In this document: positions 1 through 6,556 of the stretch, one piece after another
Layout of the letters: every line of letters begins with the position of its first letter
Numbering within the stretch: position 1 is the stretch's first letter
Source: Cacconaster sp045114175
GTDB lineage: Bacteria > Bacteroidota > Bacteroidia > Bacteroidales > UBA932
Assembly (NCBI GenBank): GCA_045114175.1
Contig: JBGUJZ010000025.1
Coordinates: forward strand, 1-9,849
Length of the DNA: 9,849 nucleotides
Reading direction: 5' to 3'
Position numbers and translations under genes: made by a program
Notes under the pieces: model-generated
What the model was told of the DNA's origin: nothing
Seen by the model: only the letters and a program-made list of their open reading frames with translations
The model's database searches: none

Positions 1-348
1 CTGGCTGGAGCGGCGCAGCAGCAGCGTCTTGAAGCCCACGCGGCCCAAGCCGCGGAAATCGATACCGGAATGCTTGTAGAACCGGGCATCCTCCGTGGCG
101 ACCACCGCATCTACGAGCGACTGCGGAAGATCGGAGTATTTGACGAAGGAACGATTCTCTATATGATAGGTATTGAATACTTTGCCGTCTTCAGAGATCA
201 GCAGGGTGGCCAGGTTGCTCTTGGGATCTTCGAGCTCCTCAAAGGAGGGAATCTCTGCGAAAACCGCCACGCACAACAGGGTGACAAGGAAGATCACAAT
301 GGGCGTCAGGACGACTCCCCAGAACCATTTTGTCGCTTTCTTTGCCAT
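1..348 (-). CDS. Penicillin-binding protein 1A-like class A PBP, N-terminal part (cut by window edge)
   Basis: This is the first 116 residues of a bifunctional peptidoglycan glycosyltransferase/transpeptidase; the rest lies left of the window. The N-terminus has a short basic cytoplasmic stretch and one membrane anchor (about residues 8-31). Next comes the IPSFEELEDP-type linker and the start of a GT51 glycosyltransferase domain. The GT51 donor-site motif EDARFYKHSGID is present, with the expected catalytic Glu at residue 86. The protein would polymerise lipid II in the periplasm and crosslink the glycan. The start is the ATG at 346-348, just ahead of the MAKK leader. No Shine-Dalgarno sequence is visible; the upstream bases are A/T-rich, as is common in Bacteroidota. 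The gene is divergent from topA. Monofunctional GT51 enzymes share this domain, so without the C-terminus the PBP1A assignment rests on the anchor-plus-linker style. Confidence 0.9.
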   Translation of the reverse strand, partial: MAKKATKWFWGVVLTPIVIFLVTLLCVAVFAEIPSFEELEDPKSNLATLLISEDGKVFNTYHIENRSFVKYSDLPQSLVDAVVATEDARFYKHSGIDFRGLGRVGFKTLLLRRSSQ

Positions 349-384
349 AAAAAATTTTAACTACGTTAAAGCTTTTTCACGTTG

Positions 385-392
385 CAAAAGTA
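385..392 (-). promoter_or_regulatory. Predicted -7 promoter element for the PBP1A-like gene
   Basis: On the minus strand this reads TACTTTTG, an exact match to the Bacteroidota sigma-70-type -7 consensus TAnnTTTG. It would give a leader of about 30 nt before the start codon at 348. No TTTG-type -33 box is seen at the usual distance, so the call rests on the -7 box and its position. Confidence 0.5.
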
Positions 393-402
393 GGAATAAA
401 AA

Positions 403-435
403 TTTGGATTATTGCCTTCTTTGTCCCTTACTTTG
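403..435 (+). promoter_or_regulatory. Predicted topA promoter (-33 TTTG, degenerate -7)
   Basis: TTTG at 403-406 is followed after 21 bases by TTACTTTG at 428-435. The second element differs from TAnnTTTG at one conserved position. The spacing suits a Bacteroidota vegetative promoter, with a transcript start near 442 and a leader of about 24 nt. It lies on the opposite strand about 35 bp from the PBP1A -7 box, so the 117-bp gap appears to hold two divergent promoters. Confidence 0.45.
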
Positions 436-452
436 CAGTCCCAAATCAAAAA

Positions 453-458
453 GAGGAG
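453..458 (+). promoter_or_regulatory. topA ribosome binding site
   Basis: GAGGAG lies 7 nt before the ATG at 466. It fixes the start at MSANLVIVES rather than at an in-frame ATG at 412, which lies upstream of the predicted transcription start. Confidence 0.7.
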
Positions 459-465
459 AACGGAT

Positions 466-2799
466 ATGAGCGCCAATCTTGTCATCGTCGAGTCGCCTGC
501 CAAGGCCAAGACCATTGAAAAATTCCTGGGCAAGGATTACACCGTAAAAGCCAGTTTCGGCCACGTGCGTGACCTGCCATCCGATAAGCTGTCAGTGAAT
601 ACCGCCGCCGGTTTCCAGCCGGATTACATTGTCCCCGCCGACAAGAAAAAGGTGGTCACCGAACTGAGGAATGCAGCGGCAGCGGCCAAGACCATCTGGC
701 TGGCATCCGATGAAGACCGCGAGGGAGAGGCCATCGCCTGGCACCTGGCCGAGACGCTCAATCTTCCCGCGGACCGCACCAAGCGCATCGTGTTCCACGA
801 AATCACGAAAAACGCAATCCTGCACGCCGTTGAGAATCCCCGCGGCATCGACATGAACCTGGTCCGGGCGCAGCAGGCCCGCCGCGTGCTCGACCGTCTG
901 GTAGGTTACGAACTCTCCCCGGTGCTGTGGAAGAAAATCCGCAGCGGCCTTTCGGCCGGACGCGTGCAGTCGGTTGCCGTGCGGCTGATTGTAGATCGCG
1001 AACGCGAAATCAACGCATTCAATGCGCAACAATATTATAAGGTAGAGGGAGTTTTCACCCTGGAGGGTGGTGCCCGCATCCGCGCAACGCTCGAAAAGCG
1101 GTTTGAATCGGCCGAATCGGCCCAGGCTTTCCTGGAGCAGTGCCGCGGCACCGTCTTCAGCATTGCGGACGTCCAGAAGAAAGAGGCGTTCCGCACGCCG
1201 CCCCCGCCCTTCACCACCTCGCTGCTGCAGCAGGAGGCTTCGCGCAAGCTGGGTATGTCGGTCAACCAGACCATGTCCATCGCGCAGAAGCTCTATGAAG
1301 CCGGTTTGATCACCTATATGCGAACCGACTCCACGAACCTCTCTTCGCTGGCCATCAATACCGCCAAAGAGCAGATTGTCAACTCCTTCGGAGAGGATTA
1401 TTCCCGCCCGCGCAACTACAAGACGCGCGCCAAGGGAGCCCAGGAAGCCCACGAGGCCATCCGCCCTACCTATATAGACAATACCCAGATCAACGGCACC
1501 GCTTCGGAAAAGCGGCTCTACGAACTGATCTGGAAACGCACCATCGCTTCACAGATGGCGGACGCCCGCCTGGAGCGCACCACCGTGGCCCTCGCGGCCG
1601 ACGGCTTTGAAGAGCGCTTCGTGGCACAGGAAGAGCGGATCCTTTTTGACGGCTTCCTGAAGGTCTATATCGAGGGAACCGACGACGAAGAGGAGGAGAT
1701 CCCGGGCATCCAGCTGCCGGAGATGAAGACCGGCATGCGGGCGGATTACCGCGAGATTACCGCCACCGAAACCTATACCCAGGCTCCCCCGCGCTACAGC
1801 GAGGCCAGCCTCGTGAAGAAGCTGGAAGAGCTGGGAATCGGCCGTCCGTCCACCTACGGCCCCACCATCAAGACCATCAAGGACCGCGGCTACGTGATCG
1901 AGGGCAACCGCCCCGCCGAGACCCGTACGTTCAACCAGATCAAGCTCGCCAACGATACGATTTCCACCTCCTCGCACAGTGAAAAGTGCGGTGCGGAGAA
2001 GCGCAAACTCTTCCCGGAAAACATTGGAATCGCCGTGACGGACTACCTGCGCCGCACCTTCCCCGATATCGTGGACTACGGCTTCACGGCCCGCGTGGAG
2101 GAGGAGTTCGACAAGATTGCCGAGGGTGACATCCAGTGGAACAAGATGATCGGCGAATTCTATACGCCGTTCCACGAGAGCGTAGGAGCCGGACTGGCAG
2201 AGCGCATCCAGAAGGATGAGCGCGAACTGGGCGTGGACCCGGCCACCGGCAAGCCCGTCATTGCCCGTATCGCCCGCTTCGGCGCGGTGGTCCAGCTGGG
2301 TGCCGATGACGATCCGCAGAAGAAGTTCGCCGGACTGGAGAAGGGACAGCTGATTGAAAGCATCACCCTGGATGAGGCGCTTCGCCTGCTCTCGCTGCCG
2401 CGCACCGTGGCCCAGTATCAGGGTGCCGATGTCGTGGCGGCCGTCGGATCGCACGGTCCCTACATCCGCTTCACCCCTGCCGGCAGTTCCAAGGCGCGTT
2501 TTGCCTCCATTCCCAAGGAGTTGAGTCCCTACACGCTGACCGCTGAAGAGGCACTTCAGATCATCGATGACGAACTGAAACGTACCGCCGCCGGCCCGAT
2601 CGCCGAGTTCCCGCAGTACGGCATTCAGGTTCTCACGGGCCGATTCGGACCTTATATCAAGTGTAACGGACAGAACTACAAGATTCCACGCAGTATCGAT
2701 CCGGCATCGCTCGATGCGGAAACCGCCAAATCCATCGTGGATGGCGGTGGTGCTACCAGCCGCGCCAAGCGAGGCGCCGGCCGCCGGAACGGGCGTTAA
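466..2799 (+). CDS. topA: DNA topoisomerase I (type IA), omega protein
   Basis: This 777-residue enzyme relaxes negative supercoils by cutting and rejoining one DNA strand. A TOPRIM domain begins at residue 4 (IVESPAKAKT, metal/acid Glu9), and its acidic motif SDEDREGE supplies Asp82, Asp84 and Glu86. The catalytic tyrosine is Tyr284 in ITYMRTDS, with Arg286 two residues on. The type IA core continues to about residue 580 (GIGRPSTYGPTI, then the RVEEEFDKI region). The C-terminus lacks the four-Cys zinc ribbons of the E. coli enzyme. Instead it has TopA-type C-terminal repeats near residues 602 (ARFGAVVQLG), 661 (GSHGPYIRF) and 725 (GRFGPYIKC), then a short basic tail. This zinc-free design is common in Bacteroidota and many other bacteria. 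The start is set by GAGGAG and by homology to MSANLVIVES. The gene ends at a strong terminator and appears to be transcribed alone. Confidence 0.98.
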   Translation: MSANLVIVESPAKAKTIEKFLGKDYTVKASFGHVRDLPSDKLSVNTAAGFQPDYIVPADKKKVVTELRNAAAAAKTIWLASDEDREGEAIAWHLAETLNLPADRTKRIVFHEITKNAILHAVENPRGIDMNLVRAQQARRVLDRLVGYELSPVLWKKIRSGLSAGRVQSVAVRLIVDREREINAFNAQQYYKVEGVFTLEGGARIRATLEKRFESAESAQAFLEQCRGTVFSIADVQKKEAFRTPPPPFTTSLLQQEASRKLGMSVNQTMSIAQKLYEAGLITYMRTDSTNLSSLAINTAKEQIVNSFGEDYSRPRNYKTRAKGAQEAHEAIRPTYIDNTQINGTASEKRLYELIWKRTIASQMADARLERTTVALAADGFEERFVAQEERILFDGFLKVYIEGTDDEEEEIPGIQLPEMKTGMRADYREITATETYTQAPPRYSEASLVKKLEELGIGRPSTYGPTIKTIKDRGYVIEGNRPAETRTFNQIKLANDTISTSSHSEKCGAEKRKLFPENIGIAVTDYLRRTFPDIVDYGFTARVEEEFDKIAEGDIQWNKMIGEFYTPFHESVGAGLAERIQKDERELGVDPATGKPVIARIARFGAVVQLGADDDPQKKFAGLEKGQLIESITLDEALRLLSLPRTVAQYQGADVVAAVGSHGPYIRFTPAGSSKARFASIPKELSPYTLTAEEALQIIDDELKRTAAGPIAEFPQYGIQVLTGRFGPYIKCNGQNYKIPRSIDPASLDAETAKSIVDGGGATSRAKRGAGRRNGR

Positions 2800-2824
2800 G
2801 GTATCAATTTCATACCTGCACAAA

Positions 2825-2878
2825 AAGCAACTGGACAGCGATTTAACGTCGTTTTAACGTCCAGTTGCTTATTTTTTT
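2825..2878 (+). terminator. Intrinsic terminator after topA
   Basis: A perfect 12-bp inverted repeat pairs AAGCAACTGGAC (2825-2836) with GTCCAGTTGCTT (2859-2870). One A follows, then seven T's (2872-2878). The 22-nt loop is long and contains most of a near-perfect 11-bp tandem repeat. It lies 25 bp after the topA stop and separates topA from the downstream regulator. The opposite strand has only a five-T tail and no gene reading into it. Confidence 0.92.
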
Positions 2879-2884
2879 GCAATT

Positions 2885-2918
2885 TTTGTAACAGTTTGTA
2901 AGAAAACTTATAACTTTG
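2885..2918 (+). promoter_or_regulatory. Predicted promoter of the Lrp/AsnC-family gene
   Basis: TAACTTTG at 2911-2918 is an exact TAnnTTTG -7 element. A TTTG at 2885-2888 lies 22 bases upstream, one more than the usual -33 spacing. Transcription would start near 2925 and leave a leader of about 34 nt. The site sits directly behind the topA terminator, which supports an independent transcript. Confidence 0.65.
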
Positions 2919-2958
2919 TCCGCGTCATCCCTGCTGAATCATCAAATTTTATATCTGT

Positions 2959-3447
2959 ATGGCAACTTCCTATCAACTTGATCCGACCGATCAGAAGATC
3001 CTCGGATTCCTGGCGAAAAACGCCCGCATGCCTTTTTTGGAGATTGCCCGTGAATGCGGTGTCTCCGGTGCTGCCATCCACCAGCGCGTAAAGCGACTGG
3101 AGGCCAACGGCATCATTGCCGGCAGCCGAATTCTGGTCAAGCCCAAGGCGCTGGGCCTGAACGTCTGCGCTTTTGTGGCCGTATCCCTCAGCAAGGCTGA
3201 ACATTATGACGAAATCGTGGCGGAACTCAAGAAGATTCCGGCTGTGGTGGAGTGCCACTTCGTGGCCGGTGACTTCGCCCTGCTGCTGAAGATTTACTGC
3301 CTCAACCACGAACACCTGATGAAGGTGATCATGCACAGCATCCAGAAGGTGCCGTACGTCGTGAAGACGCATACCTACGTCTCCCTGGACGAAGCTTTCA
3401 ACCGTCAGGTGTGGGTTAAAGATTTTCCGCCGGACGAGATAAAATAG
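2959..3447 (+). CDS. Lrp/AsnC-family transcriptional regulator
   Basis: This 162-residue protein has the standard length and layout of the family. The N-terminal AsnC-type helix-turn-helix covers about residues 7-55: LDPTDQKIL, then IARECGVS, AAIHQRVKRLE and NGII. A RAM/AsnC effector-binding domain follows at about 68-148, including AVVECHFVAGDFALLLKI. Family members form dimers and higher oligomers that respond to amino acids or related small molecules and bind DNA in the cytoplasm. No linked amino-acid gene reveals the effector or target, so I leave the symbol blank. The start has no Shine-Dalgarno sequence, but it gives the family-typical N-terminus. The gene stands alone, with its own promoter and a terminator upstream. 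Its 3' end overlaps the convergent ispD gene by 32 bp. Confidence 0.93.
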   Translation: MATSYQLDPTDQKILGFLAKNARMPFLEIARECGVSGAAIHQRVKRLEANGIIAGSRILVKPKALGLNVCAFVAVSLSKAEHYDEIVAELKKIPAVVECHFVAGDFALLLKIYCLNHEHLMKVIMHSIQKVPYVVKTHTYVSLDEAFNRQVWVKDFPPDEIK

Positions 3448-4108
3448 CCCGGGCCAGCACCAGGTCTTCCGGTGTGGTGATTTTTAAGTTCTCCCTGCGC
3501 CCGTCGCAGAGAGAAATTTTTATGCCCTGGGACTCCACCACCGTGGCGTCGTCCGTAAAGGCCGGCGAATAGGGCTGCGCATAGGCGCGCTTGAGTACCC
3601 CGGCATGGAAAACCTGGGGCGTTTGAACGGAGACGAAGCGGCTGCGGTCCACCGCCCGCGAGAGGCCGGCCCCCTGCAGTTCGCGGACCGATTCAACCAG
3701 CGGGAGCACGGGAACCACCGCCTCGCTGCGCGTAGCCTGCGTGAAGAGTTCCTTCAGGAAATCGGAGGCGATCAACGGCCGCACGCCGTCGTGAATGGCC
3801 ACCACGGCATCTTCCGGCACATATTCCAGCGCATTCTGGACGGAATGGAAGCGGGTAAGGCCACCCGTCACAAGCCGCATCGCGGGGCGGAATCCGGTGT
3901 GGTGGCAGTACTCTTTCCAGTAATCCATCCGGTCTGCCGGCAGCACCACGATCAAATGAATCTGCGGGTCAAATTCCAGGAAACGCTCGAGGGTGCAGCG
4001 CAGGATAGGCTTGCCGTCCAGTTCCATAAACTGCTTAGGCAGCGCACTATGCATCCGCCGTCCTTCACCCGCCGCCAGAACCACGGCATACCGGTTGATT
4101 TTATCCAT
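3416..4108 (-). CDS. ispD: 2-C-methyl-D-erythritol 4-phosphate cytidylyltransferase
   Basis: This 230-residue enzyme joins MEP to CTP to make CDP-methylerythritol in the non-mevalonate isoprenoid pathway, acting in the cytoplasm. Family motifs are complete. The nucleotide-binding loop LAAGEGRRM and PKQF supply Arg18 and Lys25. GGLTRFHSV lies at 82-90 and IHDGVRP holds Asp107 and Arg110. Arg157, TPQVF (163-167), TDDATVVE (185-192) and LKITTPED with Lys209 complete the set. The start is the ATG at 4106-4108 (MDKINRYAVV). An upstream in-frame ATG at 4144 would begin ahead of the predicted promoter and adds an unconserved 12-residue extension. The product feeds synthesis of undecaprenyl phosphate, the carrier for peptidoglycan precursors, which gives a functional link to the divergent mre operon. 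ispF is not next to it. TarI/IspD-like paralogs exist, but the motifs and lone context favour IspD. Confidence 0.95.
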   Translation of the reverse strand: MDKINRYAVVLAAGEGRRMHSALPKQFMELDGKPILRCTLERFLEFDPQIHLIVVLPADRMDYWKEYCHHTGFRPAMRLVTGGLTRFHSVQNALEYVPEDAVVAIHDGVRPLIASDFLKELFTQATRSEAVVPVLPLVESVRELQGAGLSRAVDRSRFVSVQTPQVFHAGVLKRAYAQPYSPAFTDDATVVESQGIKISLCDGRRENLKITTPEDLVLARAILSRPAENL

Positions 4109-4132
4109 GAAAAATCGTTCAGAAATCCTTTG

Positions 4133-4140
4133 CAAAAATA
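4133..4140 (-). promoter_or_regulatory. Predicted -7 promoter element for ispD
   Basis: The minus strand reads TATTTTTG, an exact TAnnTTTG match, giving a leader of roughly 20 nt before the ATG at 4108. There is no clear TTTG -33 box. The expected -33 position (about 4160-4164) runs into the mreB -7 element on the other strand. Confidence 0.5.
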
Positions 4141-4163
4141 GCATTTTTCCCGTTCGAATTTCT

Positions 4164-4171
4164 TATCTTTG
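4164..4171 (+). promoter_or_regulatory. Predicted -7 promoter element for the mreBCD-mrdAB operon
   Basis: TATCTTTG is an exact TAnnTTTG match. Transcription would start near 4178, leaving a leader of about 33 nt. A good -33 TTTG is missing; its expected position (about 4140-4144) abuts the divergent ispD -7 box. No other promoter-like gap exists inside the operon, so this is probably the main promoter for all five genes. Confidence 0.6.
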
Positions 4172-4210
4172 CCCTATCCACCGCTGATGGTGTTAAAACC
4201 GCTTTTCACT

Positions 4211-5230
4211 ATGGCTTTTTCTTTCTTGACCCAGGAACTCGCGATTGACCTCGGAACGGCCAATACCGTGATTTATATGAATGACCAGAAGGTCATCGAC
4301 GAACCCTCGATCGTTGCGATCGACAAGTCCAACAACACCCTGAAAGCCGTAGGCATGGAGGCCAAACGGATGCACGAGCGCACCAGCCCCACCATCAAGA
4401 CGGTCCGCCCGCTGAAAGACGGCGTGATTGCCGACTTCGACGCGGCCGAGATGATGATCCGCGGCTTCATCAAGATGATCAACTACAAGCGCAGCTTCTT
4501 CACCCCCAATCTCCGCATGGTGGTCTGCATCCCCTCCGGCAGTACGGCTGTGGAGATCCGTGCGGTGCGGGACGCGGTGGAGCGTTCCGGCGGACGTGAC
4601 ATCTACCTCATCTTTGAGCCGATGGCGGCCGCGCTGGGTATCGGACTGGATGTCACCGCGCCTTCCGGCAGCATGGTGGTGGATATCGGTGGCGGTACCA
4701 CGGAAATCGCCGTCATCTCGCTGGGCGGCATCGTGGCCGACCAGAGCATCAAGACGGCCGGCGACGTCTTCACTTCAGATATCCAGCAGTACCTCCGTCA
4801 GCAGTACAATATCAAGGTGGGTGAAATCACCGCCGAGCGGGTCAAGATCGAGGTCGGTGCCGCTATCACGGACCTGGACGAACCGGTGGAGCCCTGCACG
4901 GTCAGCGGACCGAACCTGATGACGGTGCACCCGGTGGAGGCGGCCATCACCTCGCAGGAGATTGCCCACTGCCTGGACAAATCGCTGGCACGCATCGAGA
5001 CCGCCATCATGTCCGTGCTGGAGCAGACCCCGGCCGAACTATACTCCGATATCGTCAAGAAGGGCATCTTCCTCACGGGCGGCGGCGCGCTGCTGCGTGG
5101 CCTGGACAAACGCCTTTCGGACAAGATGAATATCCCGTTCCACGTGGCCGACGACCCGCTCCGCGCCGTGGCCCGCGGCACCTGCAATGCGCTGAAGAAC
5201 ATCTCGAATTATCCCTTCCTGATGCGTTAG
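4211..5230 (+). CDS. mreB: Rod shape-determining protein MreB (bacterial actin)
   Basis: This 339-residue actin-fold ATPase polymerises into membrane-bound filaments that guide lateral cell-wall synthesis. All nucleotide-site signatures are present. The phosphate-1 motif is IDLGTANT (Asp13), phosphate-2 is VVDIGGGTTEIA (Asp158), and the adenosine motif is FLTGGGALLRGL (about 287-298). The conserved CIPSGSTAVEIRAVRDA and EPMAAALGIGLD segments lie between. The hydrophobic N-terminus MAFSFLTQELA matches Bacteroidota MreB and may help membrane contact. This start is preferred over in-frame ATGs at 4169 and 4187. The first lies inside the -7 element, and both add residues unlike the family. It is the first gene of the operon; mreC begins 4 bp after its stop. 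Confidence 0.98.
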   Translation: MAFSFLTQELAIDLGTANTVIYMNDQKVIDEPSIVAIDKSNNTLKAVGMEAKRMHERTSPTIKTVRPLKDGVIADFDAAEMMIRGFIKMINYKRSFFTPNLRMVVCIPSGSTAVEIRAVRDAVERSGGRDIYLIFEPMAAALGIGLDVTAPSGSMVVDIGGGTTEIAVISLGGIVADQSIKTAGDVFTSDIQQYLRQQYNIKVGEITAERVKIEVGAAITDLDEPVEPCTVSGPNLMTVHPVEAAITSQEIAHCLDKSLARIETAIMSVLEQTPAELYSDIVKKGIFLTGGGALLRGLDKRLSDKMNIPFHVADDPLRAVARGTCNALKNISNYPFLMR

Positions 5231-5234
5231 CGCG

Positions 5235-6056
5235 ATGCGAAGGGGCCGCCTCATACAGACCCTGACCACTGCGGCGATTTTCCTCATCCTCGAAGCTCTC
5301 GCGGTGATGCTGATCGCGCGCGGCAGCACTGCCAGCCGCTATCAGCTGCTGGGGCTGGCGGACCGCATCAACAACACCGTCTGGAAGCAGACCAACAACC
5401 TCTCCCACTTCTTCGATTACCGCAAGGAGAACGAGCGGCTCGCCCGCGAGAACCTCGCCCTGCGCAACGCCCTCTCCGCCCGAGAGGCCCAGCCTACCGG
5501 TGCCGACAGCTCCGTCATGCCCAACCTGATCGGGCATCCCTCCGGCCGCTACTCCTACATTCTGGCCACCGTCATCCACAACTCGACCGGCAGCCAGCGG
5601 AACCACCTGATGCTGGACCGCGGCTCCGACGACGGGGTGAAGGAGGGCAGCGCCGTCATCACTGCGGATGGCGTGGTGGGTGTGGTGAGCGTGGTGGAGC
5701 GCCGCTACTGCCGGGTGGAATCGTTCCTCAACACCTCGCAGTGCGTGAGTGCGCGCATCGAACCCTGCGGGGCCTTCGGCCTGCTCCGCTGGGGCGGCCG
5801 CTCTCCCCGCAAAGCCATCCTGACGGAGATTCCCATGCATACGCAAACCGCTGAGGGCGACACCGTCTGCACCAGCGGCTATTCCGCCATCTACCCGCCC
5901 GACATTCCGCTGGGTGTCATTCGGAAGATTGATTCCGACGGCGTCTCACTGGAGATGCAGGTGGAGCTGTTCCAGAACTTCAACGTCCTCAACCACGTCT
6001 ATATCGTGACGGATCGGGACGCCCAAATCTTAAAGGAGTTGAACCATGCGAGGTAG
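5235..6056 (+). CDS. mreC: Rod shape-determining protein MreC
   Basis: This 273-residue single-pass inner-membrane protein forms the periplasmic scaffold of the elongasome and, in studied species, activates PBP2/RodA. A membrane helix spans about residues 11-28. A short coiled coil rich in Glu, Arg and Leu follows (about 61-85, KENERLARENLALRNAL). The two-part beta-barrel MreC domain occupies about 105-265. Recognisable pieces include LDRGSDDGVKEGSAVI, DGVVGVV, a mid-domain FGLLRWGG stretch and the late GDTVCTSGYSAIYPPDIPLGVI region. It starts 4 bp after mreB with no Shine-Dalgarno sequence, which suggests coupled translation. It overlaps the start of mreD by 11 bp. Confidence 0.95.
   Translation: MRRGRLIQTLTTAAIFLILEALAVMLIARGSTASRYQLLGLADRINNTVWKQTNNLSHFFDYRKENERLARENLALRNALSAREAQPTGADSSVMPNLIGHPSGRYSYILATVIHNSTGSQRNHLMLDRGSDDGVKEGSAVITADGVVGVVSVVERRYCRVESFLNTSQCVSARIEPCGAFGLLRWGGRSPRKAILTEIPMHTQTAEGDTVCTSGYSAIYPPDIPLGVIRKIDSDGVSLEMQVELFQNFNVLNHVYIVTDRDAQILKELNHAR
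6032..6038 (+). promoter_or_regulatory. mreD ribosome binding site
   Basis: AAAGGAG sits 7 nt before the mreD ATG, inside the end of mreC. It confirms the overlapping start at 6046. Confidence 0.7.
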
Positions 6057-6555
6057 CGTAGCCCATTGGTTTTTCTACCTGCTCGTCTTCGTGCTGCAGG
6101 TGATCGTCGGCAACCATTTCGACGGTTGGGCGTGGCTGCACCTCTGCTTCATCCCGCTGATCCTGATTGCCTTCCCGCCGGTTTGGGACGTACGGCTCTC
6201 CATGGTGGTGGCCTTTGCGCTGGGCCTGGTGGCCGATCTGGCCACGGGCGGCGTGCCCGGCGTCAATGCCGGTGCGGCCGTGATTCTGGCGGCGGTCAAG
6301 GAGCCGCTCTACCGGGCGCTGGTCAGTCCCGACGGCCAGAATCCCGCCTGGACCCCCACGGTGCGCAGCCTCGGAGCCTGGACTTACCTCAAATACGCCC
6401 TGGCCACCTATGCCGTTTACCTGACGGTTTACGTCGTCTTCGACGGCTTCACGCTCACACCGATTCTCTTCATTCTGGCCAAGATTCTGCTCTCGATTCT
6501 CGTGAACGTGTCGCTGGCTGCACTGCTGAGTCTGTTCTTGCCGGAGAGGAATTGA
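6046..6555 (+). CDS. mreD: Rod shape-determining protein MreD
   Basis: This 169-residue, strongly hydrophobic protein has about five or six membrane segments, roughly at residues 5-22, 29-46, 50-70, 108-130 and 135-165. Length and profile suit MreD, the integral-membrane partner of MreC in the rod complex. Sequence conservation in this family is low. The assignment rests mainly on position between mreC and the PBP2 gene, plus the FALGLVADLATGG segment, which resembles the GlllDl-type motif of the family. A strong Shine-Dalgarno lies inside mreC, and the stop is one base before the PBP2 start. A second long frame over the same DNA is rich in Arg and Pro and is only a shadow. Confidence 0.9.
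   Translation: MRGSVAHWFFYLLVFVLQVIVGNHFDGWAWLHLCFIPLILIAFPPVWDVRLSMVVAFALGLVADLATGGVPGVNAGAAVILAAVKEPLYRALVSPDGQNPAWTPTVRSLGAWTYLKYALATYAVYLTVYVVFDGFTLTPILFILAKILLSILVNVSLAALLSLFLPERN
6543..6550 (+). promoter_or_regulatory. mrdA ribosome binding site
   Basis: GGAGAGGA lies 6 nt before the ATG at 6557, within the last codons of mreD, and supports that start. Confidence 0.65.
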
Positions 6556-6556
6556 T

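Noticed and set aside
70..360. Plus-strand open frames at the left edge.
   Set aside because: They are antisense to the class A PBP reading frame, which has a membrane anchor and the GT51 EDARFYKHSGID motif. The plus-strand products have no such features.
412..465. An 18-residue N-terminal extension of TopA from an upstream in-frame ATG.
   Set aside because: That ATG lies upstream of the predicted -7 box and transcript start. The Shine-Dalgarno and family N-terminus both point to 466.
1549..2823. A 424-codon minus-strand open frame opposite topA.
   Set aside because: It shows no domain or plausible start context, it runs through the topA C-terminal repeats, and its composition is typical of a codon-bias shadow.
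3458..3485. A small hairpin (CACC/GGTG with inner GG/CC and a bulged A), followed a few bases later by five T's, as a possible terminator for the Lrp gene.
   Set aside because: The stem is only six pairs with a bulge, the T-run is separated by about six bases, and it lies within ispD coding sequence. It is too weak to call.
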